From Abelmoschus esculentus (lineage: Eukaryota > Streptophyta > Magnoliopsida > Malvales > Malvaceae), in assembly GCA_035048815.1 (NCBI GenBank), contig JAUCBN010000017.1, positions 2,662,936-2,726,935 of the forward strand: 64,000 bases of DNA, read 5' to 3'. How positions within the stretch are numbered: position 1 is the first letter of the stretch; each line of letters starts with the position of its first letter. Of the stretch, positions 23,682 to 35,912 are shown piece by piece. Under the pieces are notes generated by a model that was not told where the DNA came from, did not search any database, and saw only the letters and a list, made by a program, of their open reading frames with translations. Made by a program: the position numbers and the translations under genes.

Positions 23682-24256
23682 TAGGGGTGTGCAAAAAAAC
23701 CGGTAAACCGAAACCGATTTCAGAACCCAAAAAAATCGAACCGAAAAATGATTAACTGAACCTAAAAATTTGATTTAGGGTCTGTTTTTTATTTTTTTTA
23801 ATAAAACCCGGTTCGGTTACGGTTTTAGAAAAAACCGGTTAACCGAATTGACCGGTCATATAATATATATTATTATAATACATATTATTTTAATATTTTA
23901 TATTAAAAATTATATTTTAATTTATTTTATAATTTTATAAAAGTAAAATTGTAAATTTATTTTATAAAATTTAAGTGTTTAACTTGCTAATATTAAAAAT
24001 ATATATTAATATCATGTGTTATTTTTTAAAATTATTTATTTATTTTTTTAATTTGTAATTAAAATTTATATCGTTAATAAATAAAATAAAAAAATCGTTA
24101 CCCGAACCGGTCCGAACCGAAATTCTCGGTTAACCGGATAAATGGTTAACCGGTTGAATGGTTACGGTTTATGGTCAAAAATTGGATGACCCAAATTTAC
24201 CGGTTAACCGAAATAATTTACTAATGGTTAACCGAACTCGGTTTTATACACCCCTA
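23682..24256. mobile_element. 575-bp hAT-type MITE nested in the foldback right arm
   Basis: TAGGGGTGTGCAAA at the left and ...TACACCCCTA at the right form the terminal inverted repeat. ATATAATA flanks both sides (23674-23681 and 24257-24264), the 8-bp duplication usual for hAT elements. Subterminal text is repeated CCGGTTAACCG and GAACCGG on both strands. The left foldback arm lacks it, so it came later. Confidence 0.88.
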
Positions 24257-24735
24257 ATATAATACATATAGAAAATTGCATTCAATATATATATATATAT
24301 TTTAAAGAAACTCATTTCACAAAAATTGTTGATTGGTTTGAGTGTTGTCATTCATACCCAAAAACATTTGTTCAACACCTTTGAAAAGCATTTCATGGTA
24401 TTTTGTTTTCTTCTTTTAATCTGGTGGTGACACCTTGGTTCAATACCCTTGAAAAGTATTTTGTGGTATTTTGTTTTCTTCTTTTAATTTGGTTGAAGGA
24501 GAAAAATTAATTATTTTATTTTATTATAATTAAATTAAAAAATGTATAAATAGTAGGGAGTAAATGTGTAATTATTCTATTTTAATTTTAACGGCCACGT
24601 CATCAGTTTGTTTGGTTTTTGGTTGGTGGCTATTTTAATACCAAATTAATAGTTTATTGATGTATTTGACTCTTCTTAAAGCATTGTGGCCAGTTCGATA
24701 CCAACCCATAGTATTGTGGCTATTCGTATAATTTA

Positions 24736-26755
24736 TTTTTTTTTATAATTAATAAAATCATTGGATGTATTCTTATTGTTTTGAATGATATTTTTTATGA
24801 AATTATATGAAACAATTGAAAGCAAGATTTATGTCAATTGATACATTGTTTTTTTTTTCAACAGAAAGATAACTTTTTTTTTATAAAAATCTATCCTTGA
24901 GAAAGAGTGGAATTCTAACAAAATTAAAAAGTAATTAAAATTATGTTTCTTAATATCACAAGTCAAAAAATAAAAAACACTCTATCTCTTGAATCCTAAA
25001 ATTGTCTCAAATGAATACTAAAACATTAAAGAGAATACTAAAACTTTATAAAAGAATCTAGAACACTCTGGGACGTTTTGAAAATAAAACAAATAAAAGT
25101 TTTTAAAAAATTCTAAAGGGCTCTAGAATATTCTTAAAGAATCTTATAGAATTCTCCAACAATGGACTATTCTTGGATTATATAAATTTTTCTAAAGAAT
25201 GTAAGATATAATTTATATCAAAATAAAATCAAAACAAATGTATAATATAAAGCAAATTAATCAATTATCATACGATATAATTTAATTAATTCTTATTTTA
25301 TATATTAGAGATCATTTTAGAAATCATTTTAAGTTTATGATCTAAAGTATTTTTTTTTATAAATTTAAGACGATAGAAAACATTTATAAGTTTTTTATTT
25401 TTAATGAATTTAGTTTTATCATGAAAAAAATCAAATTAATAATTGACTTAGATGTCTTGATTTATTATTAAGGACTAAATATAAATACTAAAATTTTAAG
25501 GCTTTTAATGAATTTATGAACATATTCAATTAAAATATGCATACATATGAAATCCACTAAAATGAAAATCATATTTACTCTACTTAAATACGAGACATAC
25601 TTACATTTTTTAATTATAGTGGTTATACAAAGCTTACTTACACTAGTTAAATATAAAGCATACTTATGCTAATTAAAAAACGAAAGATACTTACGTCATT
25701 AAAATACAAAACATACTTACATTAGTCAAATACATAAGCCACTTAAATGGTTCACTCTCTAATATCACGCATAAAACCTTACAAACTGCAAGAAGATTCA
25801 ACTGATTCATTTTGCATAATTTTACTTACATCATGATCGAATAAAAAACATACTAAAGTCATAACTAAACATATCTCATAATCAATCATAGAAAACATAA
25901 AACATTACTAATAATCATAAATTATAATTATATCATATTCATATCATCATTTATTTACCGTAGCTAATCGACATAGTTAATAAACATAAACATAAGAATA
26001 AAGAAAATTTTTGAGACTCTAATTATACTTACCATAATTTTTGAATCTAAAATTACTCCCGAATCACAATTCCTTAAATAAAAAATTTGTATTTTTTGTA
26101 GGTTCGATGTTCGTTTATTATCGGATTTATCTAAGCAAAGTTTAAACATAAAATTTATCAATTTCATTTTTAAAGTACTTAAAATTATAATATGATCGAC
26201 CCTAAATTTAAAAGTCATAGGTTTTGATCTTCCAATTATCCTAAGATTATAGAAAAAATATCACTATGCTAGGGTTCAAAACTATTATTCATGTAAATTC
26301 TTAATTAATCAAAACTTAATCCATGAAATATTTGTTCAACGCATAACCTAAATAGAATAAAAATTATACTATAAGATATGAATTAATTAAATAAATATTT
26401 TATTTTTAATCAATATTTTTTTTATTATGAATTAATTATTTTTATAATAATTAACTTACTTTTTTGTTGTCTATTTTGTAGGAAAATTTCCAAAAAGTTT
26501 TGGTGTGGAAGATATGAAATGGACTTGAATTTAATATATTGATAGTTTACTATTGAATTCTATTTAATTATTTGAAGTTATTTTGAATATTTTAGATTTT
26601 AATAATATTTATATTTTAATTGAATTATTTATTTTTTAAATATAATAATTATCTTTTTATTAAAAAATGATAAACTAATAATTAAAAAAATATAATTTTT
26701 TAAATTTGATATTTTATTCGTTAAAAATATCTTTAATAATTTAGAATATTAAGAA
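24736..26755. other. AT-rich intergenic tract
   Basis: No gene. A small tandem repeat lies at 25580-25745; the rest is featureless AT-rich sequence with short poly-T runs. Confidence 0.4.
25580..25745. repeat. Short tandem repeat of TTAAATACAAAACATACTTAC type
   Basis: Five imperfect units of about 30-40 bases share AAATA(C/T)(A/G)A(A/G)(A/G)CATACTTAC. Confidence 0.6.
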
Positions 26756-26759
26756 ACAA

Positions 26760-27465
26760 AGATATTAATTTATTAGTGACAAGACAATACTAACTATTAA
26801 TTAATTAGTTAATATGATAATTTTTTTTATCATAATATTACCTTTTATTAAAAGATTAACTGTGTTTTTTTATTTATTATAATTTTTTTAAATAATTATT
26901 CTGTCAAACATCTATTCAAAAAATTTTATTATCCTGACATAATTTATTTATCACATAATATATTCACAGTGATAAAAAATTATCATAACCGTTAATGAAG
27001 TGATAGATATTTGGTCACAGAAAATTATTTGTTGTGACAACTTTGTTGGGCATAATTTTTTTCAGTGACACAAAAAATGGTTACAATTGCTATTATTTAT
27101 AGTGCCTAATATTTGTCACAATAAAAAAAATATGATGTTTTTTATCATAATAAAAAATATTGTAATGATTTTTTTATCATATTTATTGTTTTTAGTGGTA
27201 AAAATATGATAACAATTAATGAAGTTATTGTGTCATTATTTTAACATAAATAGTAATAATAATAGTTTCAAACATATAGACACAAAACGTAAATAGCTGT
27301 GACAGTTTTATGAACAATTATTACAAATACAATAATGATAGAGTTATTAGTGACCGCATATGATAACATAAAATATTTGTTATTGTATATTTTAGTGTCA
27401 AAATTTAATATCTTTAGCGACTATTTACACTGATACTAAAAATGTTTTTTTTAGTTCCCACATAT
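26760..27465. mobile_element. Possible CACTA-type transposon remnant (subterminal repeats)
   Basis: Repeated GTGACA, TAGTGTC and TTTGTCACAATAAA phrases in both orientations fill 26990-27440. They end in ACTAAAAATGTTTTTTTTAG, which resembles a decayed CACTA 3' terminus. No CACTA...TAGTG ends or transposase are present, so this is tentative. Confidence 0.35.
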
Positions 27466-27758
27466 TCTCACCTAATAAATACTACCATTAATTAATACAA
27501 CTGCTATAACCTTCACCAAAGAAAGATATCATCTATAAGTGTGGAATAATAAAGTAAAAAATATTTTTATATTTAAATAAATATCGTAAAATTAATTTAA
27601 TATCCATTTATTCTAAAAAATTGTTTGAAAGCTTATAAAAGTGTTTTTGACTTAAAATATTTTCAAGCGATATAAAGATCAAAATAAACTTTCGATATCG
27701 GTGCATACGCCTAGTATGAATATTAGAATGATAATATCCTATACCGATAATTTTTTAT

Positions 27759-28472
27759 AGGCATAAAGATAATTTTAACCCTTAAAGTTTACGGTTTTTG
27801 TCGTTTTAGCCCTTATTCTTTTTCTGGGATAAATTTAGCCCTTAACCTATATCTTTTTGACAAATATCTTATTTTTTAACTAGCTTGATGACTGGACCGT
27901 TAAAAATTTAACGATGATATATATGAAATATAATCTATCAAATACATATATATATATATATAATATAATTTTATTCCAATATAAAATATAAAACAATTAA
28001 AATTCAAATAAAATATTAAGAATTAATTAATTCTAAAATAAAAAATATTAAACATTCTTAACCCTAACTACGATAGAATCAAAATCTAATCTTAAAAAAT
28101 ATAAACACAATTTAAATAATATTTTGATTTTATCATAGTTAGGGTTAAGAATGTTTAATAATCTTATATTTTAGAATTAATTAATTTTTAATATTTTATT
28201 TGAATTTTAATTGTTTTATATTTTATATTGTAATAAAATTATATTCTATATATATATGCATTTGATATGTTACATGTCATGTCACTTAAAATTATATTCC
28301 ATATATATATATGTATCATCGTTAAATTTTTAACGGTCTAGTCATCAGTCTAGTTAAAAAATAAGATATTTGTCAAAAAGATATAAGTTAAGGGCTAAAT
28401 TTATCCAAAAAAGAATAATGGCCAAAATGACAAAAACTGTAAACGTTAAGGGTTAAAATTATCTTTATGCCT
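27759..28472. mobile_element. 714-bp foldback MITE, copy 1, with 8-bp target duplication
   Basis: AGGCATAAAGATAATTTTAA at the left is matched by its reverse complement ending CTTTATGCCT at the right. TTTTTTAT flanks both sides (27751-27758 and 28473-28480). The arms pair almost end to end, including CTTAACCCTAACTACGATAG with CATAGTTAGGGTTAAG near the centre (28070-28150). No coding sequence. A second, truncated copy lies at 38743-39349. Confidence 0.88.
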
Positions 28473-28555
28473 TTTTTTATATTCTAAAGATCAATTTGTA
28501 TACCTAGACGAAAATTTTCATATTGATACCTGAAGTATCGTACCAATAAAGATAT

Positions 28556-28786
28556 ACTCCCTCCGTCCCCTTATTGACTTTTTAAAAGTAAAATTTTTAA
28601 ACTTGGACTATAATTATATTAAATATTTTAATAATTGAATTTTATAAAATATATATTTGAAATCTACTCTATTAGAGGTTTCTAAAATATATTTTTTCAG
28701 TCAATAATAAATATTAAATAATTATTAATCAAAATTCAAAAAGTTTAACAAAAAAAAATCAATAAATAACAAAGGGAGAATCATAT
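28556..28786. mobile_element. Stowaway-type (Tc1/mariner) MITE
   Basis: It begins (T)ACTCCCTCCGTCCCCTTATT and ends AATAACAAAGGGAGA, the classic Stowaway CTCCCTCCGTCCC terminal inverted repeat, the right one decayed. AT-rich interior of about 230 bases. Confidence 0.8.
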
Positions 28787-28808
28787 TTTAATATGCTCTA
28801 AATTAATG

Positions 28809-29307
28809 TGTAACGGTTCTTTCTTGTTTTGACAAGTACCGTTATTCACTTGCAAGTACTAATACCCAAGGTTGCAGAAACAACTTGTAAAAATAACACA
28901 AGGTAAACAAATCTTGCAACAAATCACACAGAGAGAATTTTAAATATTATTGATAAAAAAATTAATTGTATTTTTTTACAAATAAAGTAGTCTATTTATA
29001 GGCTAATAAAATCCTAAAACAAAGGAAAAATATAAAAAAATATTATTTAAACTAAACTATAAAACTAATAACATAATATATATATAATTTATCCATATCT
29101 CGTAATAAATTAATTAAATAATAAATATGATCCTAAAGCTTATAAAATACATAACTAAAACTTATATTATGATTTAAATTACATATAATCAATATTAAAA
29201 ATTTATAATTATTTGAAAATCCTGAATAAACATTTATGAAATTTTATGACTATATTGTATTTGCTAAGGATGAGTCTAGCACGTGCTTTGAACATTGTTG
29301 AACACCA
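28809..29307 (-). mobile_element. Solo LTR, minus strand
   Basis: On the minus strand it starts TGGTGTTCAACAATG and ends GAACCGTTACA. TTAATG flanks both sides (28803-28808 and 29308-29313). Within it, minus strand, CCTATAAATAGACTAC is a good TATA box followed by CTCTCTGTGTGATTTG-like leader text. No internal region, so a solo LTR; superfamily unassigned, copia-like in size. Confidence 0.65.
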
Positions 29308-30018
29308 TTAATGTTGAACATTGTTAAACACTATTAAACTAATTAATAAAAATTAAAAATCATAAGAATTTAACATATAATTAATAATTATTTAAAATAA
29401 AATTGCATGATTTTAACAGAGATTGTGAAATTACATAATTTAATAATAATTTTAATCCCTAAAATTATTATATTATATTAATTTAATCTTAATAAAAATC
29501 AACTTATTAAATATTTAGATTAATAGAAAATAAACCAAACATCAGAGAATTTTTTTCCATGCCAATCTCACTCGTGTAAACATAATATGACCAATTTTAA
29601 AACGATGAACGATCGTATTTCTTCTAACTTTTACAACGACGTGAAAAAGATCATTGGTAAAGCTCCAAATTTACACCGCTGTAAAACATAATTCTTCATT
29701 TGATAGTAAATTTATACCCAATTAATTTATTTTACAATCCATTTTTATCAAAGCAAAGCAGATTCTTTAATGGGAAAAGTAAGAAAATATATCAGCAGCA
29801 TGTTAAAATACAATTGTTTAATTTTATCTGTTAAAATTACCTTTTCGCTATTTGAAATCAATCCCTTTGCTCAAAATCTCAATCATGGTTTTATAAAGTT
29901 TGAGATGGCTTTGAATTATAAAAATCTGACCCCGAAAGTCTAATAATTTTTCACCAAAAATCAAATCCGAATGTCGCGTGGCCGAACGATGTTATTGGAA
30001 GGAGTAGAGAAGTTGCTA
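29308..30018. other. AT-rich intergenic tract
   Basis: No gene or repeat structure recognised. Confidence 0.4.
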
Positions 30019-30262
30019 TGTTGAATGATAACAATCCTCTAAACAAGCTGGAATGAATGAGCTAGCAGAATGAGCGGGAGCAAGGACACCTCTTAACCCT
30101 CAGCTGAAAATAAAGAACCACGTGCAGAAGAAGACAAAAATGCAGCTGAAAAACCCTAATATGAGAACCCAACTTTCTGTATTTAATGCAATGAATTCCC
30201 TCTGTAAATTCATGGATTTGAGAATGAATGAATTCTTATGTTTCTTTTAGCTATGTTTAACA
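30019..30262 (+). repeat. Candidate 5' LTR of the copia element
   Basis: It starts TGTTGAATGATAAC and ends TATGTTTAACA just before the PBS-like TGATATCAG. Only the first eight bases and general layout agree with the right LTR. Confidence 0.45.
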
Positions 30263-30340
30263 TGATATCAGTAGTTTCTGTGTCCTTCCTGGTTTTTCGT
30301 TCTTAAAGCCTTCCTTTTTTTTTTCTTCTGGGTTCTACTT

Positions 30341-33300
30341 ATGGCCACCGATCCTCCACCTTCGGCAGCTACTATGGTGCCAACACCAGGAGCAGATGAG
30401 ATTTCAGATCACTACTTCAATAAGAGGATTAATATCTGCCTTGACGACACCAACTTTTTACTCTGGAAACAACAAGTCACCTTGATAATGCGAGGGCATG
30501 GCTTGGATGATTACCTGACTTGAACTATTGTTCCTCCTGCCAAACATCTGGTGGGTGCTGATGGTGAACTAACGTTGAATCCAGCATACAAAAGCTACTA
30601 CAAACAAGATAGCTTTTTAGCTTCTTGGTTATTGTCTACAGTAAATCCGGACATCTTACCTCAGTTCGTCGGGGCTGAGACCACTGCCTACATCTGGAAT
30701 ATGATACTGGGTTTTTTTCTAAATTTTTCACAACTCGTATTATGCGTCTTCATTGCCGCCTTCGTTCGATCAAGAAGGAAGATTTGACAATACGAGCATA
30801 CACTACTCAAATAAAAGAGATTTGTGATCTCATTGCCTTATGTGGTCATCCGATTTCTTCTGTCGAGCACATAAAAACTCTTTTCAGTGGTCTTCATCCT
30901 GAATATGACCCCTTTGTTGCGGTAATCTCTGCCAGTCGAGAACCATACACAGTTGAAGGTGTTGTCTCAGTGTTGCTTGATGCTGAATCTCGCATGGCAG
31001 ATCCTCTACGTATACCTGTAGGTATCCACAACACATATTATGCCAATCAGTCTTCTTCCCCATCTGGTCCCTCTCGTGCTAATGGCATGACACTTTCAAT
31101 AGATAATGTTGGCCAAACTAGTTTATTGTCTCATGATCGCATGTTACGCTTGAATACCTTATTGTATGTACCTCATGTCACTAAAAATCTTGTCTCGGTG
31201 TCTAAGCTTGCTAGAGATAACAAGGTATACCTTGAGTTCCATGCCAATTCCTGCTTAGTTCGTGATGAAGTCTCAGGTGCTGTGTTGCTCAAGGGGCAAG
31301 AAGATGTTGGTCTTTACAGTTTTCATATTTTACCTTCTACTGTTTTTCAATTCAATAAGTGTACATCTGTGCAACCTGAGTTGAATTTGTTGTTTAAACC
31401 GTTGGATGTGTATGACCTGTGGCATCATAAACTAGGTCATCCTTCTCAGGACACCTTGATATTGGTTTGTAAACGTTGCAATATTCAGCTCACTGGTTTG
31501 AAGAATGAAACTGAGAAAATTTGCATGGCTTGTCAATTGGGTAAAAGTCACAGATTGCCTTTTTCGCCTTCCATTACTATCTATACCAGTTCATTTCAAC
31601 TAATATTTACTGATCTTTGGGGACCGGCTCATGTTCCCTCTAGAGGGTTTCGCTATTATGTGTCCTTTATAGATGCTTACACTCGACATACATGGATCTA
31701 TTTACTCAAGTTCAAATCACAAGCCATCATTGCTTTCCAATCCTTTCAGAAGATGATTCAAACTCAGTTTAATGGCGTTATAAAAGAAGTTCAGAGTGAC
31801 TAGGATGGAGAATTTCGTTCTTTGTCTTCTTTGCTTCTATAGGAAGGGATAAATCATCGTGTTACTTGTCCTCATACATCCCAGCAAAATGATACTGTTG
31901 AAAGGAAACATCGCCATATCAATGAGCTTGCCTTGACTCTTCTAGCTCAGGCTTCTATGCCTCTATCCTACTGGTCATATGCAGTCACTACAGCAGTCTA
32001 CCTGATCAATCGTTTGCCAACCAAGGTTCTACAAGGGATTTCTCCATACGAGAAATTGTTTGCTCGATCTCCTGATTATGCTTTTATGAAGGTTTTTGGT
32101 TGTAGATGTTATCCTCATTTGCGATCATTTCATGTGCATAAATTTGAGTTTCGATCCTCTCCATCTATATTTTTTGGTTATAGTCCCTCTCACAAAGGCT
32201 ATAGTTGCTTGGCATCTGATGGCAAAGTTTACATTTCTCGACATATAATATTTGATGAAGCAATATTTCCTTTTGCAGGAAAATCTTCTCAGTCACCAAC
32301 TCCAGATTGTTCTTCATCTCCGATAGGTGTATCTCCATCTATTCCCTTGGTTACAAGCTTATTTCCTGAAAACACAAATCGGTCACCAGCTTCTGCTACG
32401 TCTGCTCCATTAAACCCACTTGAAGAAGTTAGTCCACCTGCTACATTTTCTTGTCCAAAGACTTCAGACGCAGCATCAGTGCCTACCTCACCGGCTCCAG
32501 TAGAAGTAGCTACTGACTCACTTCATGAAGGTCCAATTCTTTTTTCTGATGCTGCTCGTAAAGGTCATTCTACTGAGCCTTCTACTAATCCAAGATTTGT
32601 TGATTCCAATTGTGATACATAAGAAGTTCCATCTACTGCTATATTTGATGATGATCTCACTGCACAGTCTGGTTCTCCTATAAATCAAAGTGCACCTGAA
32701 TGTCAACCAGTGCCAGTAAGTACTTCTACTTTACCAGCAGATCATAATTCTTTAGGAAATACACATCCGATGTTGACCAGAAGTAAGATGGGAATTAGAA
32801 AGCCAAAAATTTTCTTTACTGAGCTACTGGACGAAGACCCACCCTTAACAATTCAGGATGCTTTTAAGTGTCTCAAGTGGAAAGATGTTGCCTTAGAAGA
32901 ATATGATGCTCTTCAAAGAAATGGAACATGGATGTTAGTTGAGTTACCTAATGATCGACACACGATAGGTTGCAAATGAATTTTCAAAATCAAAAGAAAT
33001 GCAGATGGCAGTGTGTCTAGATACAAAGCTAGACTAGTCGCAAAAGGATTCTCTCAACTTCCTAGCAGGGACTTTGTTGACACCTTTAGTCTTGTAGTTA
33101 AATTCTCCACTATAAATGTCATTTTAGCCTTGGCAGTTTAATATAAATGGAAGCTAAGGCAAGTTGATATCAACAATGCCTTCTTGAATGGCAATCTTGA
33201 AGAAGATGTCTATATGGATCAACCCAGTGGCTTTGAACAACTTTCATCTAATGGAAAAAAACTGATTTGCAAATTACAAAAGGCTCTCCATGGCCTAAGA

Positions 33301-34413
33301 CAGGCCCCTCGTAACTGGTATGTCAAACTTAAAGATTACTTAATAAATTGTGGTTTTGTCAGGTCCGAGGCAGATACATCACTCTTTGTTCAACGCAATG
33401 ATCTTGTAAATACATATGTGTTAGTTTACGTTGATGACATCATCATCACAAGGGTCTCAGCTGAAGCTATAGACAAAGTGGTCTGTAAACTTGGTGATAA
33501 GTTTAGCTTAAAGGATATGGGAGACTTACATTTATTTCTTGGTATTGAAGTTCGTAACTATTCTAGAGGATTGTTTCTTAGCCAAAAGAAATATGCCTTA
33601 GAATTATTAGAGAAAGCTAAAATGGATAAAGCTAAAGCAGTCTCTACACTTTTGCTTCCTACAATTAAATTAAGTAAAGATGCTGGTAGTCCTATTGAGG
33701 ATGCTCAAGGTTACAGGAGTATTGTTGGTGCCTTACTTTACTTGTGTCATACTCGTCCCAATCTTACCTACTGCGTCAATAAGGTGGCTCAATTCATGCG
33801 CTCTCCTTGTGAAGATCATTTGGAAGCAATGAAACGCATATTACGATATCTTAATGGTACTCTGGATCGTGATCTTGTATTTCAAGGTGGAAATCAGAAA
33901 CACAACTTGGTTGCGTTTGCTGACGCTGACTAGGGAAGCAGTTTGGATGATAGGAGATCTACTTCTGGAGGCTGTGTGTATTTGAAAAATAGTCTGGTGA
34001 CTTGGAACTCAAAGAAACAAAAGAGTGTTTCCAGGTCCACAATGGAGGGTGAGTACAAAAGCATCGTTGATGTTGTTTCGGATATTATGTGGTTACGATC
34101 ACTAATGAAAGAAATGGGGATAATTCAATCTCAAATTCCAGTAGTATGGAGTGACAGTACTAGTGCGATTTCAATGAGCACTAATCCAGTTTACCATGCG
34201 AAGACAAAGTATATTGATCTTGATGTTCATTTTATACGAGAAAAAGTTTTGGAAAAACTGATTCAAATCAATTATGTACCAGCAGTTCACCAGGTAACTG
34301 ATGGATTCACAAAGGCCTTGTCGAGTGTGTATTTTATTGATTTTCGATCCAAGGTCAATGTTCTGACTTATGCAGAAGCATATGAACAAGGAGTTAAAAA
34401 TTTGGAAAAGTAG
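30341..34413 (+). pseudogene. Copia gag-pol polyprotein, broken (Ale/Retrofit-like)
   Basis: Start at 30341 (MATDPPPSAATMV). The gag N-terminus (DDTNFLLWKQQV, NPAYKSYYKQDSFLASWL) is followed by a frameshift at a T run near 30713-30720 and the rest of gag. At about 31080 the text passes directly from gag to the end of protease (DNVGQTSLLSHDRMLRL), so the CCHC knuckle and protease active site are deleted in frame. Next come MWHHKLGHP-like pre-integrase (31418), integrase (TDLWGPA, ERKHRHI), the integrase C-terminus, RT (LRQAPRNWY, YVDDIII at 33427-33450) and RNase H (SRSTMEGEY, to 34413). From 30742 on, one frame is interrupted only by stops near 31801, 31840, 32620, 32977, 33139 and 33931. Most are explained by CAA/CAG/TGG changing to stops. 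Not functional. Confidence 0.88.
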
Positions 34414-34419
34414 GGTGGA

Positions 34420-34638
34420 TGTTGAATATTATAGAACGTGGTTATGCGGAAGCTACCAGAAGATTGTAGAAGGTTGTTGGTTGTGTGCCTAGCTGGACAA
34501 TGAGCTGACAATAGTTTGTTATTTTGTTGAGCAGCTATGAGCTGCATTCTACTTGCATATAAACATGCTTTACATGAATAAGAATTCAACCCTTTGATTA
34601 TTATACAAAAGTTATATTGTGTTTCCCATTTCTCAACA
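34420..34638 (+). repeat. 3' LTR of the copia element
   Basis: 219 bases, TGTTGAATATTATAG to TTTCTCAACA, directly after the purine tract. CATATAAACATG near 34555 could serve as a TATA box. Confidence 0.65.
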
Positions 34639-35540
34639 TCCAAAAAGTTAATGAGATAATGCAAAATATGAGATAGGCGAGCAATCAATTTTCTACACAT
34701 AAATTCAAGAAAAATTTAAGTTCAATCAATTGAATAAGGTAGAATTTTTTTTTATAATTCAAATTAAAACTTAAGAGATAAAATCCTAATTTAAAATTCA
34801 AAAGATAAGTTATCTTGATACAATTGATAATCTAACAACCGTGTGAGTAAGTTATCAGTCATGCTGATGTCATCTTCTAGAAAGTGTTGATGTGGCACCA
34901 CATCGGATTGTTCATACCTAAATTCATGCCCACTATTTTAAACTTGAATCTGAAGGGAAAAATGCAGAATTTTTTCCTTTTAATTTTCTATTCTAGATTT
35001 TATTCCTGCACAGAAAATACATAAAAATAATTTATTAAGAACCATAAACTTATCGTTAATGGCATAATTAAAGATAAAAGTATGATCATTTAAATCTTTT
35101 ATCACCTAGAGAGTCAAATTAACGTGTAAAATGTAAACTTTATTTTATTTTGATGGTGATATTTATATATACTATAATCTCTTTTGATTAATTGAAAATG
35201 GTTTCTAAGATTCCTTGACTAATTGATTTGTTCTAGTTTGAAGCCTTAAATTTAATGTCTTTGGTTATAAGTAAATATGAATTTAACTAAATTGTCTTTG
35301 ATTTGTCAAACTTTGATTTCCAATACAAATGGACAAGTTTTTAATGCAAAAGGATTGATTTTTTAGAGAATGGTATATGGAAGAAAAAAATTAAATTGTT
35401 ATTTTTGGTGTCTCTTTTTATGCTCAATATTAAAAAAATTAAAAATTTTATTTTTAATTTTAAATCATAACCATAAAAAATATATCTTATTCTTAAATCC
35501 CTAAACCTTAATCTTTACACTAACCCTAAATTTGAATCTT
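34639..35540. other. Intergenic tract, CCCTAAA-type patch at 35480-35530
   Basis: No gene. A few imperfect CCCTAAACC units precede the LINE insertion point. Confidence 0.4.
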
Positions 35541-35899
35541 GGATGCGCGAATGGAATGTTGGTTGGATATGGTCCAGTGGGTGACTATCCATGGGCAAGG
35601 AAGATTTCTCTTACATGTTCTCATTCGTCTGTTATGGTACAGTTTTATATATTATATTTGGCAGGAACGGAATCGTCGATTGCATGGTGGGAGGCCTCGA
35701 CATACGGAAGACGTTGTATTACTTATCAAGAGGGATATCAAAACAAAGATTTCTGGTTGTCGGAAATTAATTCTTTCTACTCCTACTCTTGCAACTAAGT
35801 GGGAGATAATGTAATGTCATTTTTATTTTTATACTTTAAAGTTTTATAATGGTGATTTGGGTGGTCTTTTGGATGAATAAAATTTTACTTATCCAAAAA
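35541..35899 (+). mobile_element. 5'-truncated LINE (L1-like) 3' end
   Basis: The open frame 35539-35814 contains FIYYIWQERNRRLHGG, the tail of the zf-RVT region at the C-terminus of plant L1-type reverse transcriptases, and a stop at 35812. It is followed by a short 3' UTR and an A-run at 35895. AAATTT(G/T)AATCTT flanks it (35528-35540 and 35900-35912), a 13-base target duplication with one mismatch. Truncation at the 5' end is usual for LINEs. It is not a host gene. Confidence 0.82.
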
Positions 35900-35912
35900 A
35901 AATTTTAATCTT

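Larger units (their letters stand above)
22611..24735. mobile_element. ~2.1-kb foldback element (long inverted repeat)
   Basis: The left arm from 22611 (GGGTAAATTACACAGATAAC ... GACTGGTATCGAACTGG) is the reverse complement, with mismatches, of the right arm ending near 24735 (CCAGTTCGATACCAACCCA ... GTGGCTATTCGTATAATTT). The inner arms at about 22990-23150 and 23570-24300 also pair. The centre (23170-23560) is degenerate CCCTAAA repeat on the left and TTTAGGG on the right, completing the palindrome. The GGGTAAATTAYAC end resembles widespread dicot Mutator-like ends. No transposase is visible. Confidence 0.75.
30019..34638 (+). mobile_element. Defective Ty1/copia retrotransposon (Ale/Retrofit-like)
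   Basis: A candidate 5' LTR (30019-30262), a degenerate initiator-Met primer-binding site (TGATATCAGTAG at 30263), a gag-pol pseudogene, a purine run (AGTAGGGTGGA) and a candidate 3' LTR (34420-34638, TGTTGAATATT...CTCAACA). The two LTRs look poorly alike and no target duplication is seen, so the left boundary is uncertain. Confidence 0.75.
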
